From positions 1 to 64,000 of the forward strand of contig DIXO01000027.1 of NCBI GenBank assembly GCA_002428735.1: 64,000 nt of DNA, given 5' to 3'. Shown here in pieces: positions 24,150 to 35,045 of the stretch (the first letter of the stretch is position 1; every line of letters begins with the position of its first letter). A program made the translations under genes and the position numbers. Below the pieces are notes generated by a model, which ran no database searches, was not told the DNA's origin, and saw nothing but the letters and a program-made list of their open reading frames with translations. Origin of the DNA: Syntrophaceae bacterium UBA6078 (lineage in GTDB: Bacteria; Desulfobacterota; Syntrophia; Syntrophales; UBA2210).

Positions 24150-26126
24150 ATGAGAAGATATTATTACTCAGACACCATTACCAACTTTCTAAGCACGACG
24201 CGTAATGAGATTCTTGGGGAACTCGTGAAAAGCAACGACTTTGCTTTGGAGCAACCCCAAAGAGACGCATGGCTAGAGGAAATAAACATCCTCAAAAAAA
24301 CACTACAACCTTATGAAGGTTCTGTATATTTTGAATACTCAATCCCACGTATGGGAAAGCGAATAGATGTCGTTGTTATAACTGGTTCAACTATTTTTGT
24401 CCTTGAGTTTAAAGTTGGCGAAACACAATTCCCTTCATACGCAATAGACCAAGTATGGGATTATGCACTTGATTTGAAGAATTTCCACGAATCAAGCCAC
24501 AAGCATTTTATTGCCCCAATATTGATTGCTACTAAAGCAAAAACTGTTACGGCAACGATTTCGACAACTCCACATAACGATAAATTGCTCTTCCCGATAA
24601 AATGCGACGGTGAATTACTTAATCGAGTGATCGCAGATGTGTTGCTTTTCGCCGAAGGAGAGACCATCGACCCATTTCAATGGGAACTTGGACGATATCA
24701 ACCGACTCCTACCATTGTCGAAGCAGCGATGGCCTTGTACAATGGCCATTCAGTAAGCGATATCTCACGAAACGATGCAAGCGCAATTAATCTCAGCAAA
24801 ACATCTAACGCAATCTCTGAAATTATTCGCTTTTCAAAAGACAAGTCCCTCAAATCTATTTGTTTTGTAACAGGAGTGCCTGGCTCAGGCAAAACATTAA
24901 TTGGGCTAAATATTGCGACAAAGCACATCGACAAAGACAATGATCTTTACAGCGTTTTTCTTTCAGGCAATGGCCCTCTAGTTGCCATTCTTCGTGAGGC
25001 CTTGGCACGAGACAAAGTTCGGCATGAAAAGGAGCGCGGACACAAATTCCGGAAAAGCGAAGCAATGAGCGATGTTAAAATGTTCATTCAGAATGTTCAC
25101 AACTTCCGTGATGAGTGTCTTGTTGATTTCAAAAAGCCACCTATTGAACACGTCGCGTTATTTGATGAAGCACAACGGGCATGGGATTTGCGACAAACAG
25201 CGAATTTCATGCAGCGAAAAAGGAAAATACCAGGTTTCGCCCACTCTGAGCCAGAATTCTTGATTTCCTGTCTTGACCGTCATCCAGACTGGGCTGTCAT
25301 TGTATGTTTGGTTGGTGGAGGACAAGAGATTAATACAGGTGAGGCGGGAATTAGTGAGTGGATTGAATCCTTAACCCGTTCATTTCCAGATTGGAATATC
25401 TATATCTCGTCTCGACTTACTGACAGTGAATACGGTAGTGAGAAGGTGTTAGATGAAATAAAGAACCACTCAAAAGCCATTTTTAAAGATGAATTACATC
25501 TCTCAGTTTCAATGCGTTCGTTTCGTGCCGAAAATGTTTCTCTGTTAGTCAAACAATTGCTTGATTTGAATCCAACTGAAGTACGGAAGACCTTGGCAAA
25601 ACTAGCGGGCAAATATCCGATAGTTATTACTCGTGACATTAACAAGGCAAAAAAATGGTTAAAAGAACAGGCACGAGGTTCTGAACGTTATGGTATTGTG
25701 GTTTCTTCTCAGGCAGAACGATTAAAACCTCATGCAATAGATATAAAATCTCCCGTTGATCCAATTCATTGGTTTCTTGACGGAAAAGAAGATGTTCGAT
25801 CTTCTTATTTCCTCGAAGATGTTGTTACCGAATTCCAAGTGCAAGGACTTGAACTGGATTGGGCATGTGTCGTATGGGATGCTGATTTTCGCTATGCCAT
25901 AGGTCGTTGGCAGCACTTTTCTTTTTGTGGCGATCGTTGGAATCACATAAGGAAAAAAGAAAGGCAGTTTTATCTAAAGAACGCTTATCGTGTTCTTTTA
26001 ACACGTGCCAGGCAAGGAATGGTTATAGTCGTTCCATCAGGTAATCCAGATGATTTGACTCGCCAAAACGAGTTTTACGATCCAACGTTCGAATATCTAC
26101 ACGAAATCGGTTTCAAAGTTATCTGA
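24150..26126 (+). CDS. PD-(D/E)xK nuclease fused to DUF2075 superfamily-1-type helicase
   Basis: A 658 aa protein. The N-terminal domain has a restriction-nuclease-like core with Asp73 (RIDVVV) and the ExK of LEFK (Glu86, Lys88). The C-terminal DUF2075 NTPase shows Walker [10 protein letters not shown] (242-250), Walker B/DEAQ at 339-342, and late helicase-like motifs [10 protein letters not shown] and LLTRARQGM. It appears full length. The combination suggests DNA or RNA cleavage powered by translocation, as in phage-defence enzymes; that role is inferred. It lies in the AT-rich insert beside a broken GHKL ATPase. Confidence 0.85.
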   Translation: MRRYYYSDTITNFLSTTRNEILGELVKSNDFALEQPQRDAWLEEINILKKTLQPYEGSVYFEYSIPRMGKRIDVVVITGSTIFVLEFKVGETQFPSYAIDQVWDYALDLKNFHESSHKHFIAPILIATKAKTVTATISTTPHNDKLLFPIKCDGELLNRVIADVLLFAEGETIDPFQWELGRYQPTPTIVEAAMALYNGHSVSDISRNDASAINLSKTSNAISEIIRFSKDKSLKSICFVTGVPGSGKTLIGLNIATKHIDKDNDLYSVFLSGNGPLVAILREALARDKVRHEKERGHKFRKSEAMSDVKMFIQNVHNFRDECLVDFKKPPIEHVALFDEAQRAWDLRQTANFMQRKRKIPGFAHSEPEFLISCLDRHPDWAVIVCLVGGGQEINTGEAGISEWIESLTRSFPDWNIYISSRLTDSEYGSEKVLDEIKNHSKAIFKDELHLSVSMRSFRAENVSLLVKQLLDLNPTEVRKTLAKLAGKYPIVITRDINKAKKWLKEQARGSERYGIVVSSQAERLKPHAIDIKSPVDPIHWFLDGKEDVRSSYFLEDVVTEFQVQGLELDWACVVWDADFRYAIGRWQHFSFCGDRWNHIRKKERQFYLKNAYRVLLTRARQGMVIVVPSGNPDDLTRQNEFYDPTFEYLHEIGFKVI

Positions 26127-26132
26127 ACTTAA

Positions 26133-26154
26133 CTTCAACTTCGGAGAGTTGAAG
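26133..26154 (+). promoter_or_regulatory. hairpin covering the ribosome site of the next gene
   Basis: CTTCAACT (26133-26140) pairs perfectly with AGTTGAAG (26147-26154), starting 6 nt after the helicase stop. The 3' arm covers part of the GAAGGA ribosome site of the zinc-ribbon gene. It could reduce translation of read-through transcripts. No T tract follows, so it is not a normal terminator. Confidence 0.4.
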
Positions 26155-26166
26155 GAAAAATCTCGT

Positions 26167-26400
26167 ATGGATTCATGCAGGCACCCGAATCTTATTTTGT
26201 TGAAAGGAAAGAATACCGTCCTGCGGTGCCGTCACTGTCACCTGACCATCGATGCCGATGAACTGGGCGACGGGTATTGCCCGGAGTGTTACGAGGAACG
26301 GGGCGTGCGGCACTATGACTTCGACGAGGTCGAAGCGCCGGACAAGGGAACGATCCGGTACCGGTGCGAGGATTGCGGCGCCGTGATCGAAATCGAATGA
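26167..26400 (+). CDS. small zinc-ribbon protein of unknown function
   Basis: A 77 aa protein with three CxxC knuckles (CRHC, CPEC, CEDC) and an acidic, aspartate/glutamate-rich linker, a pattern of rubredoxin- or zinc-ribbon-like folds. No enzymatic motif. ATG 26167 has GAAGGA at good spacing; a TTG 18 nt upstream is in frame but less likely. It lies at the right edge of the AT-rich insert and has native composition. It precedes ettA by 130 nt. Confidence 0.65.
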   Translation: MDSCRHPNLILLKGKNTVLRCRHCHLTIDADELGDGYCPECYEERGVRHYDFDEVEAPDKGTIRYRCEDCGAVIEIE

Positions 26401-26530
26401 GGCGGACCTCCGGCGCTTGGGAAAATGGCGGTTTCTTTTTTCCCTGTTGTACAGTCCGGGGCAACCTGATAGAGAAGCCGTCGGTACAAAGAAAATGCCG
26501 GAATACTCCAAAACGTAAAAGGGATATGCC

Positions 26531-28213
<1,683 letters not shown>

Positions 28214-28269
28214 TCGCGCCCATTCTCCGGCATGACGGCGCGGCGACTTGAGCTGATCGGTAATCGCCC

Positions 28270-29475
28270 ATGCGATTCTTCCACGATATCGAAAAAGCGG
28301 CATTCATCGACCGGCCGAACCGGTTTGTGGTGCGGTGTCTGAAGGGAAACGGAGAGACAACGGCCTTTCTTCCCAATCCGGGCAGGCTGCATGAACTGCT
28401 GCTCCCCGGCCGGTCCCTGTACCTGACACGGGACGGAACGTCCGGCCAGCGGAAATATCCCTATACGGTGGTGGCGGTGGAGCGGGACGGGATGCCGATC
28501 ATGCTCCACACCCACAGGACGAATGACGTGGCCCGCCATTTGATCGACGGAGGGAAGGTGGCGGGGCTCGAAAGGGCGCGGGTCATCGGACGGGAGATTA
28601 CGGTAAACCATTCCCGTTTTGATCTTCTTCTTGAACATGAGGGGCGGAAACTGCTCACGGAGGTGAAATCCTGCACGCTCGTAGGCGACCGGATTGCCAT
28701 GTTTCCCGACGCCGTCACCGCGCGAGGGGCCCGTCATCTGAGCGAACTGGCCGCGCTGTCCGAAAAAGGAGAAAAAACAGCCGTCCTGTTTGTGGTCCAC
28801 TGGCCCCGCGCCGAATACTTTCTCCCCGATTATCATACGGATCTTCATTTCGCCCGGACCATGCTGGCATGCCGAAACCGGATCCGGTTTTTCCCCGTAT
28901 CGGTGGGCTGGAATGATGACCTGACGCTGAAATCCGCGACCGGGCTGCTGGATATCCCCTGGGAATTCATCGAACAGGAGGCCACGGACCGCGGCAGTTA
29001 TCTCGTGATACTCAGATTACGAGAGGAGAAATATATCGCCGTCGGGAAGATGGGCAGCATCTTTTTCCCGGTCGGGTATTACGTGTATGTGGGATCGGCC
29101 ATGGCAAATCTCACGGCCCGCCTGGAACGGCACCGGCGGCTCCGCAAAAACCTCCACTGGCACATCGATTATCTCAGACAGGCGGCCGAGTTCGAAACGG
29201 CGCTGCCGGTCCGCTCTTCGGTTTCGCTGGAATGCCCCCTAGCCCAGGCCATGGAGGCCGTTGCCGACTGGAAGATCGCCCGCTTCGGTTCCAGCGACTG
29301 CTCCTGCCCGACCCACCTGTTCGGGATGCAGTCAAACCCGCTCCATTCCGAGGCATTCATCAAACTGCTGCTGCATTTCCGAATCGATCGCCTGCACCCC
29401 TTCCTGAAACAGCGGCAAAGAATTTCGTGGAAAAATCCGGGGCTATTGCAGGAAGCCGGCATCTCAGAGCGATAA
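28270..29475 (+). CDS. SfsA-like nuclease domain fused to a GIY-YIG (DUF123) domain
   Basis: A 401 aa fusion. Residues about 1-235 match SfsA (LPNPGRLHELLLPG, LLTEVKSCTL, FPDAVTARGARHL), a PD-(D/E)xK-like protein once linked to sugar fermentation. Residues about 237-370 match DUF123, a GIY-YIG relative (GSYLVILRL, VGYYVYVGSA, HWHIDYL). Both occur separately in most genomes; their joining implies a shared nucleic-acid role. No frameshift at the junction. Confidence 0.88.
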   Translation: MRFFHDIEKAAFIDRPNRFVVRCLKGNGETTAFLPNPGRLHELLLPGRSLYLTRDGTSGQRKYPYTVVAVERDGMPIMLHTHRTNDVARHLIDGGKVAGLERARVIGREITVNHSRFDLLLEHEGRKLLTEVKSCTLVGDRIAMFPDAVTARGARHLSELAALSEKGEKTAVLFVVHWPRAEYFLPDYHTDLHFARTMLACRNRIRFFPVSVGWNDDLTLKSATGLLDIPWEFIEQEATDRGSYLVILRLREEKYIAVGKMGSIFFPVGYYVYVGSAMANLTARLERHRRLRKNLHWHIDYLRQAAEFETALPVRSSVSLECPLAQAMEAVADWKIARFGSSDCSCPTHLFGMQSNPLHSEAFIKLLLHFRIDRLHPFLKQRQRISWKNPGLLQEAGISER

Positions 29476-29481
29476 ATCATG

Positions 29482-29510
29482 TTGACAAAATACAAACGTA
29501 CAAGTAATGA
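29482..29510 (+). promoter_or_regulatory. candidate promoter of ihfA
   Basis: TTGACA (29482-29487), 17-nt spacer and a poor -10, TAATGA (29505-29510), in an AT-rich patch 50 nt before the start. Confidence 0.4.
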
Positions 29511-29561
29511 TCTATTCAAGACTTAATAAGACCAGTTTCTGTCAAAGGAGGCATGTTTTCC

Positions 29562-29843
29562 ATGACCCTTACGAAAGCGGATATCATCAAGTCAATCCAG
29601 GACCAGCATGGTTTTCCCAAGGAACGAGCATCGGAGATATTCGAATCCGTCCTGGAAATCATAAAACAGTCACTGGTAAAAGGTGAGGAAGTCAAGATCA
29701 GCGGCTTCGGGAAGTTCTACACCATTGACAAAAAAGCCAGGAACGGCAGAAATCCTCAGACGGGAGAACATATGATTATTGAACCGCGGAGGATCGTTTC
29801 CTTCAGGTACTCCTCACGGGCGCGAAGCAAGCTGAACGGCTAA
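29562..29843 (+). CDS. ihfA: integration host factor alpha subunit (HU/IHF family)
   Basis: A 93 aa DNA-bending protein. MTLTKADIIKSI, EVKISGFGKFY and the beta-arm segment GRNPQTGEHMIIEPRRIVSF, with the intercalating Pro region, are standard. I prefer ATG 29562 over 29553 because AAAGGAGG is 10 nt from it but only 1 nt from the earlier one. HU cannot be excluded rigorously, but RNPQTGE..IEPRRIV and the LTKAD start fit the IHF alpha pattern. Confidence 0.9.
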   Translation: MTLTKADIIKSIQDQHGFPKERASEIFESVLEIIKQSLVKGEEVKISGFGKFYTIDKKARNGRNPQTGEHMIIEPRRIVSFRYSSRARSKLNG

Positions 29844-29910
29844 ATCCGGGTTCTCTCGCAATCCACAACAATCCCGACCGCGATACACCTTGACTGTTAC
29901 AGTCTGTTTC

Positions 29911-31749
29911 CTATGATCGCGCCCAGAGGTCGTGCGCCGGCTGGTCAAGCCCCAGTTCGAAGAGCTTTTCCGGCATCGGTTTTCCTGTCTCCCAGTCCCA
30001 CTTACTTACCTCATAAAATTCCTTCAACATGAGATCCATGTCGGGCTCAATGCCCGCCGTTGCTCCTTCCTTAAGCGCCTGCCGGGCAATCTTTGGCAGC
30101 CTGTCATCCGCCCTGGTGATGCCAAGCCTGTTGTTGATGGCTCTCTTCAGGTTAAGGGAACGTTCGCCGAAGGTGAGCAAATCCATCGTGTCGAAGGGAT
30201 TGCCGGTAATGGACGCCAGCGCCCGGGCAATCATGGAGGCCGGCATCGGTGAAAACTGACACAGGGTAAAGCTGTTGTACAGCTCGCAAAAATGAAGCAT
30301 CTTAGCGGTCAGTGCGCCTTTTTGTGCGGGATCGTTTTTGTCGGAAAAGGTGATTCCCAGTTCCAGGCCGGATTCGTTTCCCGGGGCATCGAGGTTGTAG
30401 AAGCTGCCTTTCAGATGGCAGGCGCCCCGAGGACCAACCGCGTACGACAGCGCCGCGCCCTGATACGCTCGTGAGTCATGCATGGGGAATTCCAGTCCCT
30501 TGACCTGGGCCGCCTCTTCCGGATCCGCCCCAAACTCGACGGCCATCTCTTTGACGCCTTTTGACAGGACAACGCCGATGCCCTCCTGCCTGATGATCAT
30601 TTCCAGCAGCTTGAGAATCACAGCGGAGTCTCCCCATTTGATCTCCATGCCCGCCTGCTCCCGTGTGAGAATCCCCTTCTCATATAGATACATGGCAAAG
30701 GCGATGGACACGCCGGCAGAAATGGTGTCGATCCCGTGGGCGTTGCAAAAATGGTTTGCCCTGACCACCGTATCGATATCGAAGTTCATGCAGAGCGGTC
30801 CGAACGCGGCGACGGTTTCGTATTCAGGCCCATCAACCCTTTTCATTTCGTCGCTGAAATCGGTGATGACTCTGCCGCATCCCACGGGGCATCCCCTGCA
30901 AGCGGAGCTTGTCATGCTGTAGCGTGTTCTGAAGGCAGGGCCGTGCAATTTTTCAACAGGGAAAATACTTCTGGTAAAATATCTGGCGGCCACGTCTCCC
31001 AGGCGCATACCCAGATCAAGATACATGTTTGTCCCGTACAAGGTGTAGGCGTTCGTATTGGCGTTACTTCTGATGCAGGCACGCACTTCTTCTACCAGAG
31101 CTTTCAGACCTTCGGCGTCGGCAACCTCGGCCTTCCGATTCCCTGACACGACGACGGCCTTGAGATTCTTCGATCCCATGATCGTGCCCAGGCCGCACCT
31201 TCCTGCCGTTCTCCCTCCGTCATTCATGATACCGGCGTATCTGATCCGCTCCTCTCCACCCATGCCGATACAGGCGGTTGAAGCCTTTCCTCCGACCTCC
31301 GTGTTGATCAGTTCCTGAGTTTCATAGGCATCCTTCCCCCACAGGTGGACGGCGTCTCTGATTTCCGCCGCGCCCTCTTGAATGAACAAGGAGACGGGCG
31401 CTTCGGCCCTTCCCGTTATGAGTATTCCGTCATAACCGGTGCCCTTGAGACGGAAGGGAAAGGTCCCCCCTGTTGTCGCCTCTCCCCAGAGACCGTTTGG
31501 AGCGATTCCGCAGACTGCCGAGCGGCTGACCATGGGGATATTAGAACCGATAAAGGGACCGGCGGCAAAGACCAGCGGATTCTCTGGCGCCATGGGGTCC
31601 ATCTCCGGTTTTACATAGTCATATATGATTTTTGCGGCCAGGGTCGACCCACCGACATAGTGTTTCAGATCATAATCGCTGATGGGGAGTTCCTCTATTG
31701 TTCCATCCGTGAGATCCACCTTCAGGAATGCGCCGAAATATCCTTTCAT
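29911..31749 (-). CDS. aldehyde:ferredoxin oxidoreductase (tungsten enzyme)
   Basis: A 612 aa enzyme interconverting aldehydes and carboxylic acids with ferredoxin, in the cytoplasm. Seen: the AOR N-terminal domain (KGYFGAFLKVDLTDG), the tungstopterin-binding region (FAAGPFIGSN, GRCGLGTIMGSKNLKA) and the 4Fe-4S motif CRGCPVGC near residues 287-294, with the distal Cys in FTLCQFSP. It lies 4 nt after an iron alcohol dehydrogenase, so the pair can link acids, aldehydes and alcohols. Metal (W rather than Mo) is inferred from the family. Confidence 0.93.
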   Translation of the reverse strand: MKGYFGAFLKVDLTDGTIEELPISDYDLKHYVGGSTLAAKIIYDYVKPEMDPMAPENPLVFAAGPFIGSNIPMVSRSAVCGIAPNGLWGEATTGGTFPFRLKGTGYDGILITGRAEAPVSLFIQEGAAEIRDAVHLWGKDAYETQELINTEVGGKASTACIGMGGEERIRYAGIMNDGGRTAGRCGLGTIMGSKNLKAVVVSGNRKAEVADAEGLKALVEEVRACIRSNANTNAYTLYGTNMYLDLGMRLGDVAARYFTRSIFPVEKLHGPAFRTRYSMTSSACRGCPVGCGRVITDFSDEMKRVDGPEYETVAAFGPLCMNFDIDTVVRANHFCNAHGIDTISAGVSIAFAMYLYEKGILTREQAGMEIKWGDSAVILKLLEMIIRQEGIGVVLSKGVKEMAVEFGADPEEAAQVKGLEFPMHDSRAYQGAALSYAVGPRGACHLKGSFYNLDAPGNESGLELGITFSDKNDPAQKGALTAKMLHFCELYNSFTLCQFSPMPASMIARALASITGNPFDTMDLLTFGERSLNLKRAINNRLGITRADDRLPKIARQALKEGATAGIEPDMDLMLKEFYEVSKWDWETGKPMPEKLFELGLDQPAHDLWARS

Positions 31750-31753
31750 GGGA

Positions 31754-33049
31754 CTACCTCCATATTTCTGAATTCATGTCCAGCAAGTTTCCCTCGTAAG
31801 CGCATAAAAACAGGTCCATCAACTGTTCTCTCGTCAGGTCGAACCACCCGAAATAAAAAGCCGGATCCGTCGGTGTCTGATCAAGAATCGTGTCGAGATG
31901 CCCTTCAAAGTCTCCCCTGGAAACACCGGCATCTTTGAGGCTTACAGGGAGATTCACCTCAGACATGAGATTGCGAATCTTTTCGATGAGATTGGCGAGA
32001 CTTTTCGTATCGGAGTCGTTGTCCCGGATGCCCAGCGTATCGCATATTTCCAGGTAGCGGCTCGTTGCCTTCGAATAGATCTGGAGTTCGTAAGGCAGGA
32101 ACAGCAGGACCATGGCGCCGTGGTGGATGTGATAGAGGCCGCCGATGGTGTGCCCGAGGGCATGTGAAATGCCGGAACCGGCGTTGGAGAGGGGAATCCC
32201 CGCCATCATGGCAGCCTGCTGCATCTTCATTCTCGGCATGAGGTCGTTGCTGTTTTTGTATGCCTTGGGCAGCCATTCGAAGACCATCTTGATAACCTTG
32301 AGGGCAATTGCCTGGTTCAATTCATCCGCCCGCGGGGCCATAAACCCATCGACGGCATGGGCCAGCGCGTCCCCCCCGGTTCCCGCCGTGAGCTCCGGGG
32401 GCATTCCAACCGTGAATGTCGGATCAAGGAGGGCAAAGTCGGGGACGAATTCGGGCAAGGCGCCCCCCGTGCCCAGCTTCACTCCATCGGGAAAGGAGAT
32501 GACGGCAATGCCGGTGACCTCGGAACCGGTCCCGCTTGTCGTTGGGATGGCAACCAGCTTGGCTTTGTTTCGCAGATTCAAGGGTATAAGCGGGCTCAGG
32601 ATTGCGATATTGGCGTCGGGATGTTCATAGAGGAGCCACGCGCCCTTGGCGGTGTCAATCGATGAGCCGCCGCCAAGAGCAAAGATGAGGTCGGGGCCGA
32701 AGGCTCTCATTCTCTGGGCACACTCCATCACGGTATCGATGGGGGCATCAGGTTTGGCCTTTGCCCATACTTCGAATGTGATGCCATGCCTTTTTTCGTA
32801 GGGACGCATCACCTTCGGGGCAAAGCGAACCGCGTACGCATCCGTTACCAGAAATGCCTTTTTGCTTTTGCATTCCTTGGCCACTAAATCGACCGCGTCA
32901 GGCAGAAGGCCCGCCTTATCAAGAAAAAGATTGAGCCCGGAAAATATCCGAGGGACGAAGAACGCCCTCTGGGCTTCTTTGAGAAATTCGGCCTGTACCA
33001 TGGGACCGCCCCAGTTTCTGAGCAGATATTCATGCGACCAATAGCTCAT
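31754..33049 (-). CDS. iron-containing alcohol dehydrogenase
   Basis: Group III alcohol dehydrogenase of 431 aa. NAD-binding GGGSSIDTAKG is near residue 115-125. Metal ligands are visible in GGDALAHAVDGF (Asp and His) and in HALGHTIGGLYHIHHG (two His). TTSGTGSEVT is also typical. It probably reduces aldehydes formed by the neighbouring AOR, or the reverse. The long N-terminus (about 35 extra residues) is unusual but open and in frame. Confidence 0.92.
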   Translation of the reverse strand: MSYWSHEYLLRNWGGPMVQAEFLKEAQRAFFVPRIFSGLNLFLDKAGLLPDAVDLVAKECKSKKAFLVTDAYAVRFAPKVMRPYEKRHGITFEVWAKAKPDAPIDTVMECAQRMRAFGPDLIFALGGGSSIDTAKGAWLLYEHPDANIAILSPLIPLNLRNKAKLVAIPTTSGTGSEVTGIAVISFPDGVKLGTGGALPEFVPDFALLDPTFTVGMPPELTAGTGGDALAHAVDGFMAPRADELNQAIALKVIKMVFEWLPKAYKNSNDLMPRMKMQQAAMMAGIPLSNAGSGISHALGHTIGGLYHIHHGAMVLLFLPYELQIYSKATSRYLEICDTLGIRDNDSDTKSLANLIEKIRNLMSEVNLPVSLKDAGVSRGDFEGHLDTILDQTPTDPAFYFGWFDLTREQLMDLFLCAYEGNLLDMNSEIWR

Positions 33050-33144
33050 ATTCCCCCCTTTTCCTCCTTCCCCTGTGAGTGAGGGAAGGCATCATAGCCA
33101 TTCGTTACGCAGCGTACAGAGAACAGAGGCGCCGCTGGCTCTTT

Positions 33145-33498
33145 CTAGGTTGTAACGAAAGTAATAGCGGCGCCAAACCAGGTAAAAGAATGTATCTCGC
33201 CGTCGATGCTGACAAAATGATTCTGAAGAGCGTTCTTGATTCCCTCTTCTCCGGCCTTCAGACCTTTAAACGCCTTCTTTGCGTCACTCCAGATCATGGC
33301 CGCGTCATACTCGTCCAGTTTCCCGTCAGATGAAAACGCACCGTCTTTAAAGATGAATCGTTTGCCCCGTCTGCCATCCTTTGTTTTGATGACAACGGCG
33401 CATTCATGCCCCATAAGGAATTTTCTGAAGTTCCTGTCTGACTTCGACGCCTTTTTGAATTTCCAGGCCAGTATTGTGAGAAGCAGTGAAAAGCCCAT
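33145..33498 (-). CDS. SCP2-like small protein
   Basis: A 117 aa protein with a short hydrophobic start (MGFSLLLTILAWKF). It continues with DAAMIWSDAKKAFKGLKAGEEGIKNAL and ends FTWFGAAITFV, an outline that resembles sterol-carrier-protein-2-like lipid-binding domains. This is pattern resemblance, not certain membership. It lies 95 nt upstream of the alcohol dehydrogenase gene and may be the first gene of that transcript, perhaps carrying hydrophobic aldehydes or acyl groups. Confidence 0.55.
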   Translation of the reverse strand: MGFSLLLTILAWKFKKASKSDRNFRKFLMGHECAVVIKTKDGRRGKRFIFKDGAFSSDGKLDEYDAAMIWSDAKKAFKGLKAGEEGIKNALQNHFVSIDGEIHSFTWFGAAITFVTT

Positions 33499-33686
33499 GG
33501 TTCCCCCCTTCCGATAGTTTCACAATGGATCAGTCAAGGAAGCACGCCAATGATACGCATATCGTTTACCTGCCGTTGCCGGGCGAGCGGAGGATCGCTG
33601 CCCTGTCCCCTGTTGCCGGGTTCACCAGATCCAGTGCGCGGAGAACGAGAGACAGCCGTCTTGTTCACTCGGGAGGGACAGACGCG

Positions 33687-34202
33687 CTACCTATTCTGTT
33701 CTTCATAGCGCGCCAGGACAAAAAGCATATCGGCCAGACGGTTCAGGTACTCGTGGATGGAGGGGTTATTCACCAGGCCTTCGCTTTTGAGCTGTGCCGC
33801 CTTCCGTTCCCCCCGGCGAACGACGGTCCGGGCCACATCGATCTGGGCCGATATGACCGTTTCCCCGGGATAGATGAATTCATGTTTCAGCTCGACATCC
33901 TTCTGGAGCAGATCAATGAGATCATCCAGGCGTTTCACGTCCGCTTCTCCGATTCTGACCTTCAGCTTCGGCAGGTCCTCCGGCAGGCTGGAAAGCTCGG
34001 CTCCCATGGTCAGAAGGTCGCGCTGGACACTGAGGATAATCTCTTTGATTTTCTTGTTTGCCGTTGCCGCCCGGGCCACGCCCAGGGCGGAACTGGCTTC
34101 ATCCAGGACACCGTATGTTTCAGGGCGCGGGTCATATTTGGGGATGCGCTGTCCCCCCAGCAGGCTTGTTTCACCTCTATCCCCCTTTTTCGAAAACTGC
34201 AT
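33687..34202 (-). CDS. cob(I)alamin adenosyltransferase, PduO type
   Basis: A 171 aa ATP:corrinoid adenosyltransferase supplying adenosylcobalamin, as needed by the mutase at 931-2928. The ATP-binding KKGDRGETSLLGG at the N-terminus, GVLDEASSALG, and the distal RRGERKA and LNRLADMLFVLAR motifs are all present. Family length is normal. It lies downstream of the methionine synthase genes in the same orientation, grouping cobalamin functions. Confidence 0.93.
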   Translation of the reverse strand: MQFSKKGDRGETSLLGGQRIPKYDPRPETYGVLDEASSALGVARAATANKKIKEIILSVQRDLLTMGAELSSLPEDLPKLKVRIGEADVKRLDDLIDLLQKDVELKHEFIYPGETVISAQIDVARTVVRRGERKAAQLKSEGLVNNPSIHEYLNRLADMLFVLARYEEQNR

Positions 34203-34212
34203 TGCACTCTCC

Positions 34213-35013
34213 TTATTTTTGAAAGAAATCGATCAGGACACGGTTCACCTCTTCCGGTTTTTCCAGAAAGAAACTGTGTCCGGCGCCCTTGACAATATAC
34301 AGCTCTGCTCCGGCAATGCCCTGGGCAAGCAATCGCGAGTTCTCGGGAGGCATCATTCGATCTTCGTCTCCGGTTATGACCAGCACCGGGCAACGGATTT
34401 CGCCCAGGCGCTTCTTCACGTTAAAGTAACTCAGGGCCTGCATCTGTCCCCGCGTCCCTTCCGGCGTCAGCCGATATTGGAGGGACAACTTGAGAAGCTC
34501 TTCCACTTTCTCCGGCTCCTCCCGGATAAAACGGTCGGAAAGGACCACGGAAAGCCGTTTTCGGGCGGCCTCTTCGGGAGACATCCCCGGATCGCCGAGT
34601 GACGCGAGCGTCTGCATGACCTCTGGAGCAGGCTGGACGGCATGCCGGCCGCCGTGGCTCGTGCAGCCCAGCACCGCCCTGCGCACGCGGTCGGGATAAT
34701 CCAGAGCCAGCGTCTGGGTAATAAGTCCACCCATGGAAACGCCGAAAAAATGCGCCTTGTCGATTCCCAGGTGGTCCAGAAGACCCGCGACATCAGCCGC
34801 CATATCGGCGATGGTAAACGGTTCCGACGGCACGGTGCTTCCTCCCGCGCCCCGGTTGTCGAAGGTGATGACCTGAAAATGCTTCTCCAGGGCGTCAACC
34901 TGCTGCGCCCACCCCTCCTTCACCATCCCGAATCCTCCGATAAGCACCACGGGGTCTCCGGAGCCACTGATATTGTATGTTATTTCGATATCGTTCATCT
35001 TTGCGCGAGCCAT
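34213..35013 (-). CDS. alpha/beta hydrolase
   Basis: A 266 aa hydrolase. The nucleophile elbow is GVSMGG (Ser), the oxyanion region GGFGMVKEGW, a late acid in VITGDEDRMMPPEN and the catalytic His in VKGAGHSFFLEKPEE. Start: ATG 35013 preceded by GAAGGAGGGATGT; the open frame continues upstream but there it only shadows the methionine synthase gene. It lies 33 nt after metH and 11 nt before the adenosyltransferase gene. Substrate unknown; relatives include enol-lactone hydrolases and acyl esterases. Confidence 0.85.
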   Translation of the reverse strand: MARAKMNDIEITYNISGSGDPVVLIGGFGMVKEGWAQQVDALEKHFQVITFDNRGAGGSTVPSEPFTIADMAADVAGLLDHLGIDKAHFFGVSMGGLITQTLALDYPDRVRRAVLGCTSHGGRHAVQPAPEVMQTLASLGDPGMSPEEAARKRLSVVLSDRFIREEPEKVEELLKLSLQYRLTPEGTRGQMQALSYFNVKKRLGEIRCPVLVITGDEDRMMPPENSRLLAQGIAGAELYIVKGAGHSFFLEKPEEVNRVLIDFFQK

Positions 35014-35045
35014 ACATCCCTCCTTCGAACACCCTGCTGAGCGCG

